This document shows, piece after piece, positions 1 to 6,236 of a stretch of 10,266 nucleotides of DNA. The notes beneath the pieces were generated by a model. That model searched no databases, was not told where the DNA came from, and saw only the letters and a list, made by a program, of their open reading frames with translations. Every line of letters begins with the position of its first letter. Within the stretch, counting starts at the first letter, position 1. The stretch spans positions 1 to 10,266 of the forward strand of contig JAAYWE010000127.1 of NCBI GenBank assembly GCA_012516755.1, read 5' to 3'. A program made the translations under genes and the position numbers. The stretch is from Treponema sp. (GTDB taxonomy: Bacteria > Spirochaetota > Spirochaetia > Treponematales > Rectinemataceae).

Positions 1-2
1 AG

Positions 3-506
3 GCGGCTCGTTTCGTGCGCTTCGATGCATCGATTCCGGTTATTATCTCAGGAGAGAACTCACGCCGCGATTCAGAATTGAAGGTCTTTTTCCAGAGAGT
101 CTCACAGCTTCAGACAAACGGCAGCTCTTCTTCAGCGACCTTCCTCTCTGACCATGCGGGGATTCTGACTATAGACCTCAAAGGGAACTTCGAATGGAGT
201 CATATCGACCAGCTTCCTGCTGGTTTTGTTCCCGAAGTCTCGCTGGGATCAGGCTCGGGGTCAGACGGCAATGTTTTAAGAGGCAGAATTCGATTTGGCC
301 TCCACTTAGAGACTCAGCTTTCCTCCTATTGGATGGGTGGTTTTTCACTGTTTATGGGTGAAGAACCCCAGAGATATGACTTCTTATATCGCTTCGAAAA
401 TGAACAGCTTATCATGGCCAAGGCTATTCAGGTGAGCCTAAGAGGAACTACGGAGAGTATCGATTCAAGGTTCTCTCCTGTAAGCTTTTATCTTATAAGT
501 AAATAA
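3..506 (+). CDS. Unrecognised protein, C-terminal part (5' end outside window)
   Basis: The frame is open from the first in-frame codon at position 3 to the TAA at 504-506, giving about 167 visible residues. A GTG at 15 could serve as a start, and an AGGCGG stretch at 1-6 sits at Shine-Dalgarno distance from it. Because the frame continues open upstream, a gene running in from outside is equally or more likely. I recognise no family. The visible part has no membrane segment or cysteine motif. It contains a Ser/Gly-rich stretch (SLGSGSGSDG, near residue 77 counted from the GTG) and alternating polar and hydrophobic residues suggesting a beta-rich fold. Its stop lies 12 nt before the ABC-F start, so the two are probably co-transcribed. 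No function is assigned. Confidence 0.6.
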   Translation, partial: AARFVRFDASIPVIISGENSRRDSELKVFFQRVSQLQTNGSSSSATFLSDHAGILTIDLKGNFEWSHIDQLPAGFVPEVSLGSGSGSDGNVLRGRIRFGLHLETQLSSYWMGGFSLFMGEEPQRYDFLYRFENEQLIMAKAIQVSLRGTTESIDSRFSPVSFYLISK

Positions 507-518
507 GGTTGTAATAGC

Positions 519-2501
519 ATGCCCTTTCTGCAGCTGAGCGGAATTAGGCTCTCATTCGGTGCCAGAGATCTCATATTAAATGCGAGCTTGAATCTGCAGG
601 ACGGGTCTCGTGCGGCATTGACCGGACCCAACGGTGCTGGCAAGTCGACACTTATGAAAATAGCTGTGGGACTTGTCAAGCCTGATGCAGGGGAAGTCAT
701 CGCCACAAAGGATACCCGCATAGCCTACCTTCCACAGACAGGAGTTCAATTCGAATCAGGAACTGTCTATGAGATCGCTGAAGCCGCATTTGCGTTTGAT
801 CATGATCTTATAAAGGAACAGGAAGAAATAGGGCGACTACTAGATTCCTCTCATTTAAGCGAAAAAGAAACAAAACGCCTTATTGCAAGGCATCATGAAA
901 TCACTGAGAAACTCGAGCAGGCAGAATACTGGAATCGAGGGGAGAGGATTTCTGAAGTTTTGAATGGGCTAGATTTCAAGATCAAGGATTTCGGACGTTC
1001 TGCGTCTGAGCTATCAGGTGGATGGCAGATGCGACTTGCGCTGGCAAAGATATTGCTAGAAGAGCCAGATATCATGCTGCTGGATGAGCCAACCAATTAT
1101 TTAGACCTAGAGGCTAGAACCTGGCTGGAAGATTTTCTTAAAGCCTACCCTGGTGCGGTATTAGTAGTCTCACATGATAGATACTTTCTCGATGTTACTG
1201 TACGGGAAGTATATGAGCTATTCAATGGTTGCCTTACACGCTATGTGGGGACCTATAGCCAGTATGAAATGCGCAGATCTCAAGAATTGGAAGCACTCTT
1301 CGAAGCCTGGGAGCGCCAACAAGAAGAAAGGCAAAGAATCGAAGATTTCATACGGCGTTTTAGATACAAGGATTCCAAGGCTGCTCAGGTACAGAGCCGT
1401 ATAAAAATGTTGGAAAAGATGACACCTATAGAGATCCCGGAGGGTATGAAGCGGATCCACTTCTCTTTTCCGCCAGCACCAAGATCCCCTCGTGTGGTCT
1501 TGCGAATTCATCAGCTCTCCAGGTCTTATGGAGAACTCAGGGTAATAGAACCATTTTCTCTCGAAGTTGAGCGTGGACAAAAATTGGCTCTTGTAGGTCC
1601 AAATGGCGCAGGGAAATCTACGCTGATGCGCATAATTGCAAAGGAAGATAATCCAACAAGCGGAGAAGCAATTCTAGGAGCCAATGTGCTCGTGGGTTAT
1701 TTTTCACAGGAATCAGCGGAGATCATGGAATCGACCGCAACGGTAAAAAGAGAAGCCGAATCCGTCTGTCCACCCGAAATGCTTCCAAAGATTCGCAATC
1801 TGCTAGGAGCTTTTCTTTTCCGCGATGACGATATTGATAAGCCAATCTCAGTGTTATCTGGAGGAGAACGCTCGCGGTTGGCTCTTCTCAAGTTGCTTCT
1901 AAAGCCCGCAAACCTTCTGGTGCTAGATGAGCCGACTAATCATCTGGATTTGACTAGTAAAGACATTTTGCTCGAAGCTCTGAGTAGATTTGAAGGCACG
2001 GTAATTCTTGTCTCTCATGATCGTCAATTCCTCGATGAACTTCCTGATCGGATTCTGGAACTCTCTTGCGGCAATAGACCGCTTCTCTATTATGGGAATT
2101 ATGCCTACTATTTGACCAAGAAGGCCGAAAAAGAGAATGCAAAATTAGAAGCGATGCAAGAAGATAATCAGAAGCCCAAACAGCGCCGGCAAAGTGAGAC
2201 AGATTCTGCTTCTTCCGTCATGCATCAAGAGCTAATTTCGGATAAGAATTGGGAAGCGGAAAAAGCCCGCAAAGCGCGATTACGCAAGCTAAAACGACGA
2301 GAAGAAGATATTTCTACTCGCATTGAGGAGATTCAAACAGAAAAAGAGAAACTCCAGGAAGAATTGGCTCAGCCTCGAAACTATATAAATGGAGAAAAGA
2401 CGCGGCGCATCCTGGCAGAATTAGAAGACCTCGATAGAGAAACCGAAGCTCTAAATGAAGAATGGCTCGAGATTGCGCAGTCTTTATCCGAGGAAGCTTA
2501 A
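519..2501 (+). CDS. ABC-F family ATPase (ribosome-associated, Uup/EttA/YdiF-like)
   Basis: This 660-residue soluble protein has two ABC ATPase domains and no membrane helices, the ABC-F layout. Domain 1 has Walker A GPNGAGKST at 36-44, signature LSGGW at 165-169, Walker B DIMLLDE at 184-190 and switch His219. Domain 2 has Walker A at 360-368, signature LSGGE at 446-450, Walker B ending in D470-E471 and switch His500. The linker (about 240-325) contains YVGTYSQYE and a basic helical stretch ending QSRIKMLEKM, corresponding to the arm that contacts P-site tRNA in known ABC-F proteins. The C-terminus (about 575-660) is highly charged and predicted coiled coil, as in Uup and YdiF-type members. 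Family knowledge says ABC-F proteins act on the translating ribosome, for stall rescue, assembly or antibiotic protection; which applies here cannot be read from sequence. The ATG is preceded by a weak TAAGG at 504-508 and is probably coupled to the upstream gene. Confidence 0.95.
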   Translation: MPFLQLSGIRLSFGARDLILNASLNLQDGSRAALTGPNGAGKSTLMKIAVGLVKPDAGEVIATKDTRIAYLPQTGVQFESGTVYEIAEAAFAFDHDLIKEQEEIGRLLDSSHLSEKETKRLIARHHEITEKLEQAEYWNRGERISEVLNGLDFKIKDFGRSASELSGGWQMRLALAKILLEEPDIMLLDEPTNYLDLEARTWLEDFLKAYPGAVLVVSHDRYFLDVTVREVYELFNGCLTRYVGTYSQYEMRRSQELEALFEAWERQQEERQRIEDFIRRFRYKDSKAAQVQSRIKMLEKMTPIEIPEGMKRIHFSFPPAPRSPRVVLRIHQLSRSYGELRVIEPFSLEVERGQKLALVGPNGAGKSTLMRIIAKEDNPTSGEAILGANVLVGYFSQESAEIMESTATVKREAESVCPPEMLPKIRNLLGAFLFRDDDIDKPISVLSGGERSRLALLKLLLKPANLLVLDEPTNHLDLTSKDILLEALSRFEGTVILVSHDRQFLDELPDRILELSCGNRPLLYYGNYAYYLTKKAEKENAKLEAMQEDNQKPKQRRQSETDSASSVMHQELISDKNWEAEKARKARLRKLKRREEDISTRIEEIQTEKEKLQEELAQPRNYINGEKTRRILAELEDLDRETEALNEEWLEIAQSLSEEA

Positions 2502-2550
2502 AGGCTTGAAATAAGCTCCTTTGAATTGGAAAAAGCGCGGTCTATAGCTA

Positions 2551-2961
2551 TTAGTCTTGAATATTCTTATTGCCTTCTAGCTTTTCGATCATCATCTGGG
2601 AGAGCACTTTCCATGTTGGGGAAAGACTCGATGCATCGGGCTCATTATAGCGTTCGATTATTTCTTTAAAACCCGCAATCGCTATATCCTTATTGCCTTT
2701 CTTGTATTCAATGAAAGCTATCTCATACTTGGCATTGAGCATATAGTTTGGATCGCTGCCATATCTTTCCAACAGCACCTGATAATAATACTTAGCGCCA
2801 TTGAGATCATAGACATCGTAGCGTTCCTGGGCTAGCTGGATGATCTTTTGAGCACTTGCATCTTCAGGCACCGGTGGAGGCGAAGAGGCACAAGAAAATA
2901 CCAGAATTCCGACGAGTGAGAGCGTACATAAGGCTACAGAGCTTAAAAGCGATTTATGCAT
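2551..2961 (-). CDS. Small TPR-like lipoprotein
   Basis: This is a 136-residue protein. Its N-terminus is a lipoprotein signal peptide: short basic start (MHKS), hydrophobic core, then V-F-S-C with the acceptor Cys at residue 24, followed by a Ser/Pro-rich tether (ASSPPPVPE). Phe at -2 and Ser at -1 is a form common in spirochaete lipoboxes. The mature part (about 37-125) is helical, with two TPR-like units around 37-70 and 75-109 (AQERYDVYDLNGAKYYYQ and YKKGNKDIAIAGFKEIIERY). Such proteins usually scaffold complexes at the periplasmic or outer-membrane face. No specific partner is visible. The ATG at 2959-2961 follows a good GAGGAAAT ribosome site on the minus strand (about 2966-2973). The gene is convergent with the ABC-F gene and divergent from the DUF554 gene. 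Confidence 0.85.
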   Translation of the reverse strand: MHKSLLSSVALCTLSLVGILVFSCASSPPPVPEDASAQKIIQLAQERYDVYDLNGAKYYYQVLLERYGSDPNYMLNAKYEIAFIEYKKGNKDIAIAGFKEIIERYNEPDASSLSPTWKVLSQMMIEKLEGNKNIQD

Positions 2962-2986
2962 GTCATTTCCTCACAAGTGGCAATTA

Positions 2987-2995
2987 TGCTATACT
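2987..2995 (+). promoter_or_regulatory. Extended -10 promoter for the DUF554 gene
   Basis: TGCTATACT is an extended -10 (TG-N-TATACT, hexamer 2990-2995, 5 of 6 to consensus). There is no convincing -35 at 16-18 bp upstream (TTCCTC at 17 bp), which extended -10 promoters tolerate. Start would be near 3002, leaving an 18-nt leader with the GAGGT ribosome site. Confidence 0.5.
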
Positions 2996-3003
2996 CGCCA
3001 AAC

Positions 3004-3008
3004 GAGGT
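3004..3008 (+). promoter_or_regulatory. Ribosome binding site that decides the DUF554 start
   Basis: GAGGT lies 11 nt before the ATG at 3020. The upstream in-frame ATG at 2960 lies before the predicted transcription start and would add 20 polar residues unlike the family, so 3020 is preferred. Confidence 0.6.
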
Positions 3009-3019
3009 CAAGACAAGCC

Positions 3020-3715
3020 ATGATCGCAACATTAATCAATGCAGCGGCCATCATTCTGGGTTCACTCATTGGGCTTCTTATACGAAAAGGCATAAAAGAC
3101 GAATATCGAAAGGTTGTGTTTACCGCGGCAGGGCTTACATCGCTTGCTATTGGTATTCAGATGGTGCTAGAGACAGACCATATTCTTTCTTTTGCCCTTG
3201 CATTGATGGTAGGTGGACTTCTGGGTACTGCCTTCGATGTCGAAGGTGCGATAGAGAGGCTAGGAGATGGTCTTAAAAAACGCTTTGCGCGCAGGTCCGA
3301 AGACACTTTCGCAACAGGATTTCTCAATGCTTCGGTTTTGTTCTGTGCGGGCGCCATGACAATAGTGGGTTCATTCAATGCGGGAACCATGGGAGATTAT
3401 TCACTTATTCTAACTAAAAGTGTACTCGATGGCTTTGTCTCGATAATATTCGCTGGGGCTATGGGAATTGGTGTAGCATTTGCGGCTCTTTCTGTTTTTG
3501 TGTATCAGGGAGCGCTTACTTTACTATCCGAGTACATAAAGCCCTATGTCAGTGACCTAATGTTGGGCGAGCTTACGGCTATCGGAGGAGCGCTTGTAAT
3601 CATGATAGCCCTGGGGCTCTTGGAGATCAAAAGCTTCAAAACCGGTAATTTTCTTCCGGCAATGGCCGTCATTATAATTCTCGTCCTTGCAATGCCATTT
3701 ATTACATTTCTATAA
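3020..3715 (+). CDS. DUF554 family integral membrane protein (YdfK-like)
   Basis: This is a 231-residue, very hydrophobic protein with about six to seven membrane segments, the normal size for DUF554. Recognisable family features are the N-terminus MIATLINAAAIILGSLIGLL, the central FCAGAMTIVGSFNAGTMGD (about 107-125), and the C-terminal GGALVIMIALGLLEIK followed by NFLPA. It sits in the cytoplasmic membrane. Its biochemical role is not established for the family; a transporter or channel is the usual guess, from hydrophobicity only. The start at 3020 was chosen for the ribosome site, the predicted promoter and family length. The acyltransferase gene starts 7 nt after its stop, so the two are likely co-transcribed. 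Confidence 0.88.
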   Translation: MIATLINAAAIILGSLIGLLIRKGIKDEYRKVVFTAAGLTSLAIGIQMVLETDHILSFALALMVGGLLGTAFDVEGAIERLGDGLKKRFARRSEDTFATGFLNASVLFCAGAMTIVGSFNAGTMGDYSLILTKSVLDGFVSIIFAGAMGIGVAFAALSVFVYQGALTLLSEYIKPYVSDLMLGELTAIGGALVIMIALGLLEIKSFKTGNFLPAMAVIIILVLAMPFITFL

Positions 3716-3722
3716 TCGAAAC

Positions 3723-5099
3723 ATGAACAAAAATCGCCAGAGCACAGTAAGCCATAGATTCGTCCACACTCGGCGCGAAGATAATGCTGGCGAATGGTAT
3801 GCGCTCGACAACGCTGCAATCATCATGCCAGCAGTCACAGATGACGTCAGCACGAGTCTTTTTAGGTTCGAAGCCGAGCTCGATGCGCCCATAGATCCAG
3901 AAATATTGAAAAAGGCGCTTGCTCTTACAGTAAACCGCATGCCTTATTTCAATGTAAGGCTCCGAAGAGGATTTTTCTGGTATTATTTTGAGCCTTGCAA
4001 AACAATGCCGCCGATTTATCCGGATTTGGACTTTCCTTGTCAGGGATGGAATATAAATCGCCATGGAACGCGCATGTTTCGCATTCTTTGGAAGCGGAAC
4101 AGAATTTCGGGTGAGTTTTCTCATGCTTTGACTGATGGTACGGGAGGCATAGGTTTTTTTAAGTCTCTCCTTGCAAACTACCTCATATTGAAGGGTGTCG
4201 ACCCGGGTGCACGACTAGGAGAAGGCGAGTGGAAAGACATAGCTGTGTCCTCAGGTGAAATGAGTGGCTTGGCGATAAGCGAAGAATTCGAAGATGCTTA
4301 TCAGCGGTATTTTCCCAATGGATTGCCATTCCCGGATCTAAGACCGCATGCTTTTCATTTGAGCAAATCCTGCTTGCCCAAAGGCCAGTACCGCATAATT
4401 TCAGGGAAGTTGCTTACTAGCGAAGTCATCGCTGAGGCTCATCGAAGAAATATCAGCTTGACCGAACTCATGTCAGCCGTCTATCTCGATGCCTTGCAGC
4501 ATTTATGGTACGCAACTAATCCCCCTCCGCGTGAGCCCTATGTCTCAGTAGAGATACCTATCAATCTGCGCCAGCTTTTTCCTTCTCGAACCTTTCGCAA
4601 TTTTTCTCTCTTTGTGCTGATCAGTGAAGATATGCGGCTCGGTATGAGAGATTTCGATGAGCTTGTTTTGCGGACTCACTATCAGATGAAGCTCGAATAT
4701 GATCGAATGAGCATATCTAGACACTTGTGCCGTAATGCCGGAAGTGCAAGGAATCTGGCTGTCCGATTGGTTCCTCTTAGAATAAAGGATTTTTTCGCTA
4801 GGGTCTTTTTCTCGAAATTTGGCGAGAGTATGCTTTCTGGTTTCATTTCTAACTTGGGCCAATTGAAAATGCCTCCAGGTTTTGTTCCTCATATATTGAG
4901 CTTTGGATTTATACCGGCTCCAAGCATGGTTACCATGACAAATGCCTCAATGCTAAGTTGGGGCAATGAACTTATTATCAATTTTGGAAGCTTGGCGCAA
5001 TCGCGCGAACTCGAGCAATTGTTTTTTCGACGATTGAGAAGTATCGGACTGCATGTCAGTGTTTCATGTCGATCTGACAATGGAATCAGTGAAGATTGA
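3723..5099 (+). CDS. Condensation-domain / alcohol acetyltransferase-like protein
   Basis: This 458-residue protein, probably cytosolic, resembles the CoA-dependent acyltransferase superfamily (condensation domain, BAHD, alcohol acetyltransferase). The key motif is H-A-L-T-D-G with His134 and Asp138, the HxxxDG active site in which the His acts as general base. An N-terminal segment (W-Y-A-L-D-N-A-A-I-I-M-P, near 25-36) matches the usual start of bacterial alcohol-acetyltransferase-like proteins. A clear BAHD-type DFGWG is not seen; NFGSLAQS near the C-terminus may occupy that place. Acyl donor and acceptor are unknown. The ATG at 3723 follows the DUF554 stop by 7 nt with no Shine-Dalgarno, suggesting translational coupling. 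An in-frame ATG at 3687 inside DUF554 is less likely. It is followed after 22 nt by the zinc-ribbon membrane protein, a partner I recall seeing beside such genes in Firmicutes and spirochaetes. Confidence 0.78.
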   Translation: MNKNRQSTVSHRFVHTRREDNAGEWYALDNAAIIMPAVTDDVSTSLFRFEAELDAPIDPEILKKALALTVNRMPYFNVRLRRGFFWYYFEPCKTMPPIYPDLDFPCQGWNINRHGTRMFRILWKRNRISGEFSHALTDGTGGIGFFKSLLANYLILKGVDPGARLGEGEWKDIAVSSGEMSGLAISEEFEDAYQRYFPNGLPFPDLRPHAFHLSKSCLPKGQYRIISGKLLTSEVIAEAHRRNISLTELMSAVYLDALQHLWYATNPPPREPYVSVEIPINLRQLFPSRTFRNFSLFVLISEDMRLGMRDFDELVLRTHYQMKLEYDRMSISRHLCRNAGSARNLAVRLVPLRIKDFFARVFFSKFGESMLSGFISNLGQLKMPPGFVPHILSFGFIPAPSMVTMTNASMLSWGNELIINFGSLAQSRELEQLFFRRLRSIGLHVSVSCRSDNGISED

Positions 5100-5109
5100 A
5101 GGCAAAAAT

Positions 5110-5118
5110 GGGGGGTGA
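5110..5118 (+). promoter_or_regulatory. Strong ribosome binding site for the zinc-ribbon membrane protein
   Basis: A G-run ending GGTGA lies just before the ATG at 5122. It pairs well with the anti-Shine-Dalgarno, in contrast to the absent site of the preceding gene. Confidence 0.6.
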
Positions 5119-5121
5119 ATC

Positions 5122-5829
5122 ATGTCGTATTGTCCCGAATGCGGGGTAGAAATCGGCAACGCCAAACGATGCCCACTCTGCGGAACCTTAAACCCAAAGG
5201 CTTGCGAAAAGGAAAATGCAGTTGTCTACTCGGTAAATGATCAAAAAAACCCCGAAGAAGAAACTTTGCCCCAAGAAAAACCGACGATTCTTTGGGAAAT
5301 TCTCTCTGTGACATTGGCTATAGCAATACTGGTGCTTGGCGCTATTGATCTTTTTGAATCCAGGCGATTCTCGTGGTCTCTCTACGCTATTGTATCCATT
5401 TTGTTTCTATGGGTGGAATTGACAGCATTTTTCATGTTGAGAAAGAGGCCCATTCTTCGTATCTTATTGAGCGTTCTTGTACCACCCTTATTATTTGTAA
5501 TAATTGGGTACATTTCTGGTAACCAGCGATGGGCGCTCGGTCTGGCGGTTCCAATCATAATGCTTGTAGAATCTCTGGGTGGCTTGGTTTACCTTATATT
5601 CGAAAAGAGCAAGGAGAAAGGTCTCAATCTAATTGCTTATATAACAATAGTGGCGGCGATGTTTTGCATTGGCCTGGAAGTGCTAATCGATTTATTTGCG
5701 ATTGGTATGGTGGTTCTGCGATGGTCTCCTGTCTGCGCCATTGCTCTCTTATCCATCGCAATCTTCTTCTTATACCTTCACTTTCGCGTTTTCAAGAATG
5801 CGGATTTGCATCGCCTTTTTCATTTTTGA
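5122..5829 (+). CDS. Zinc-ribbon membrane protein (DUF6320-like)
   Basis: This 235-residue protein has an N-terminal zinc ribbon with Cys4-x2-Cys7 and Cys17-x2-Cys20 (CPECG and CPLCG knuckles). A charged, Glu/Lys-rich linker follows to about residue 53, then six predicted membrane helices (roughly 55-75, 82-103, 108-128, 135-156, 168-190, 197-219). A short basic tail ends in HRLFHF. The ribbon would lie in the cytosol. This matches my recollection of DUF6320 proteins, which often sit beside alcohol-acetyltransferase-like genes; the function is unknown. A role in presenting a lipid or alcohol substrate to the adjacent acyltransferase is inference from gene order only. It is the last gene of the DUF554-acyltransferase cluster; no clear terminator follows. 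Confidence 0.8.
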   Translation: MSYCPECGVEIGNAKRCPLCGTLNPKACEKENAVVYSVNDQKNPEEETLPQEKPTILWEILSVTLAIAILVLGAIDLFESRRFSWSLYAIVSILFLWVELTAFFMLRKRPILRILLSVLVPPLLFVIIGYISGNQRWALGLAVPIIMLVESLGGLVYLIFEKSKEKGLNLIAYITIVAAMFCIGLEVLIDLFAIGMVVLRWSPVCAIALLSIAIFFLYLHFRVFKNADLHRLFHF

Positions 5830-5882
5830 TGCTTCATGCTTCAATTTGGCAAGCAAGGCGGATTAGACGAAACAAAGCTAAG

Positions 5883-5891
5883 TTAGGTCAG
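5883..5891 (-). repeat. Inverted 9-bp copy of the repeat end
   Basis: TTAGGTCAG is the exact reverse complement of CTGACCTAA found at the right end of both direct repeats (5933-5941 and 6002-6010). It could pair with either in single-stranded form, or be a lone half-site of the same regulator. On length alone, chance is not excluded. Confidence 0.45.
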
Positions 5892-5898
5892 TATGATG

Positions 5899-5946
5899 CA
5901 GCCGAACCGAGCCTTATTTGGCTTAGGCTAACCTGACCTAAACTAA
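5899..5946 (+). repeat. Intergenic direct repeat, copy 1, with DtxR-like operator core
   Basis: This 48-bp unit recurs at 5971-6015 with three single-base gaps and two substitutions (43 of 45 aligned bases identical). It contains TTAGGCTAA at 5923-5931, a perfect 4+1+4 palindrome equal to the centre of the DtxR/IdeR consensus. The 19-bp window 5918-5936 (TTGGCTTAGGCTAACCTGA) matches TTAGGTTAGSCTAACCTAA at 16 of 19 positions. The overlapping register TTAGGTCAGGTTAGCCTAA, on the minus strand at 5941-5923, also matches 16 of 19. The consensus is from memory of actinobacterial regulators; spirochaete TroR belongs to the same family. No protein gene begins directly downstream. Confidence 0.75.
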
Positions 5947-5949
5947 TCC

Positions 5950-5968
5950 TGCGCGCGCCTTTCGCGCA
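5950..5968. repeat. GC-rich inverted repeat between the two direct repeats
   Basis: TGCGCG (5950-5955) and CGCGCA (5963-5968) form a perfect 6-bp stem with a 7-nt loop. It fills most of the 24-bp spacer separating the two direct repeats. There is no T-run after it, so it is not an intrinsic terminator. Confidence 0.5.
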
Positions 5969-5970
5969 AA

Positions 5971-6015
5971 CAGCGACCGACCTTATTTGGCTTAGACTAA
6001 CCTGACCTAAACCAA
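5971..6015 (+). repeat. Intergenic direct repeat, copy 2, with DtxR-like operator core
   Basis: This is the second copy of the unit at 5899-5946, offset by 72 bp. Its core is TTAGACTAA (5992-6000), keeping the palindromic arms but with A at the centre. The window 5987-6005 matches the DtxR-type consensus at 15 of 19 positions. It ends about 67 bp before the -35 of the tRNA promoter. Confidence 0.75.
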
Positions 6016-6082
6016 ACTGGGCCGCTATCTCCAAATCCTGATAGTGAAAACTCACCATTGTATCAGAAAATTTTCCTATCCC

Positions 6083-6111
6083 TTGACATATTTTGCGATT
6101 TATTGTAGATT
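6083..6111 (+). promoter_or_regulatory. Sigma-70 promoter of the tRNA-fMet gene
   Basis: A perfect -35 TTGACA (6083-6088), a 17-bp spacer and -10 TAGATT (6106-6111). Transcription would start near 6118, only about 5 nt before the mature tRNA end. This is the strongest promoter in the window. Confidence 0.85.
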
Positions 6112-6122
6112 AATTTTTGCGC

Positions 6123-6195
6123 CGCAGGGTAGAGCAGTTGGCAGCTCGTCGGGCTCATAACCCGGAGGTCGGAGGTTCGAGTCCTCTCCCTGCTA
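6123..6195 (+). tRNA. Initiator tRNA-fMet (CAT), no encoded CCA
   Basis: A full cloverleaf can be folded: acceptor 6123-6129/6188-6194; D stem GAGC/GCTC (6132-6135/6144-6147); anticodon stem TCGGG/CCCGG around loop CTCATAA with anticodon CAT at 6156-6158; variable loop AGGTC; T stem GGAGG/CCTCT with loop TTCGAGT; discriminator A at 6195. Initiator marks are the three consecutive G:C pairs next to the anticodon loop, the A11:U24 pair in the D stem, and an unpaired first acceptor position. Here that mismatch is C1 with U72 rather than the usual C1 with A72. The bases after A73 are GAT, so CCA must be added by tRNA nucleotidyltransferase. Confidence 0.95.
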
Positions 6196-6196
6196 G

Positions 6197-6236
6197 ATAG
6201 GCCGCCTTTTCTGGAGAAGGTGGCCTATTTCTTTTT
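6197..6236 (+). terminator. Intrinsic terminator of the tRNA-fMet gene
   Basis: A 14-bp stem pairs 6197-6210 with 6215-6228 (ATAGGCC with GGCCTAT at the base, two G-T wobbles above) around loop CTGG. It is followed by TTCTTTTT to 6236. It begins one nucleotide after the tRNA 3' end and overlaps the stop codon of the convergent MFS gene (6225-6227). On the minus strand no T-run follows the hairpin, so it is one-directional. Confidence 0.9.

Larger units (their letters stand above)
2983..3011 (-). promoter_or_regulatory. Sigma-70-type promoter for the lipoprotein gene
   Basis: Read on the minus strand, -35 TTGACC (3011-3006) and -10 CATAAT (2988-2983) are separated by exactly 17 bp; each hexamer matches the consensus at 5 of 6 positions. 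Transcription would begin near 2976, giving a leader of about 15 nt that still includes the GAGGAA ribosome site. The -35 overlaps the ribosome site of the divergent gene, and the -10 overlaps the extended -10 of the opposite promoter. Confidence 0.7.

Noticed and set aside
1218..1580. Minus-strand open frame of 120 codons within the ABC-F gene
   Set aside because: It is antisense to well-conserved linker and domain 2 coding sequence and has no signals of its own.
2501..2521. Hairpin AAGGCTT / AAGCTCCTT after the ABC-F stop, as terminator
   Set aside because: The stem is short with a two-base bulge, and no T-run follows on either strand.
2960..3019. Upstream ATG for the DUF554 gene
   Set aside because: It precedes the predicted transcription start and adds a polar segment foreign to the family.
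3687..3722. Upstream ATG for the acyltransferase gene inside DUF554
   Set aside because: It would overlap the DUF554 coding end without a ribosome site; the ATG at 3723 gives a cleaner junction, though it also lacks a ribosome site.
5837..5855. Hairpin TGCTT / AAGCA after the zinc-ribbon gene, as terminator
   Set aside because: Only 5 bp of stem, a 9-nt loop and no T-run.
5899..6015. CRISPR array
   Set aside because: There are only two repeats, they differ by gaps, and the single spacer is a GC-rich palindrome; no cas gene is present.
6038..6066. Hairpin CTGATA / TATCAG before the tRNA promoter
   Set aside because: The stem is 6 bp with an asymmetric interior; the following AAAATTTT is too weak to call a terminator.
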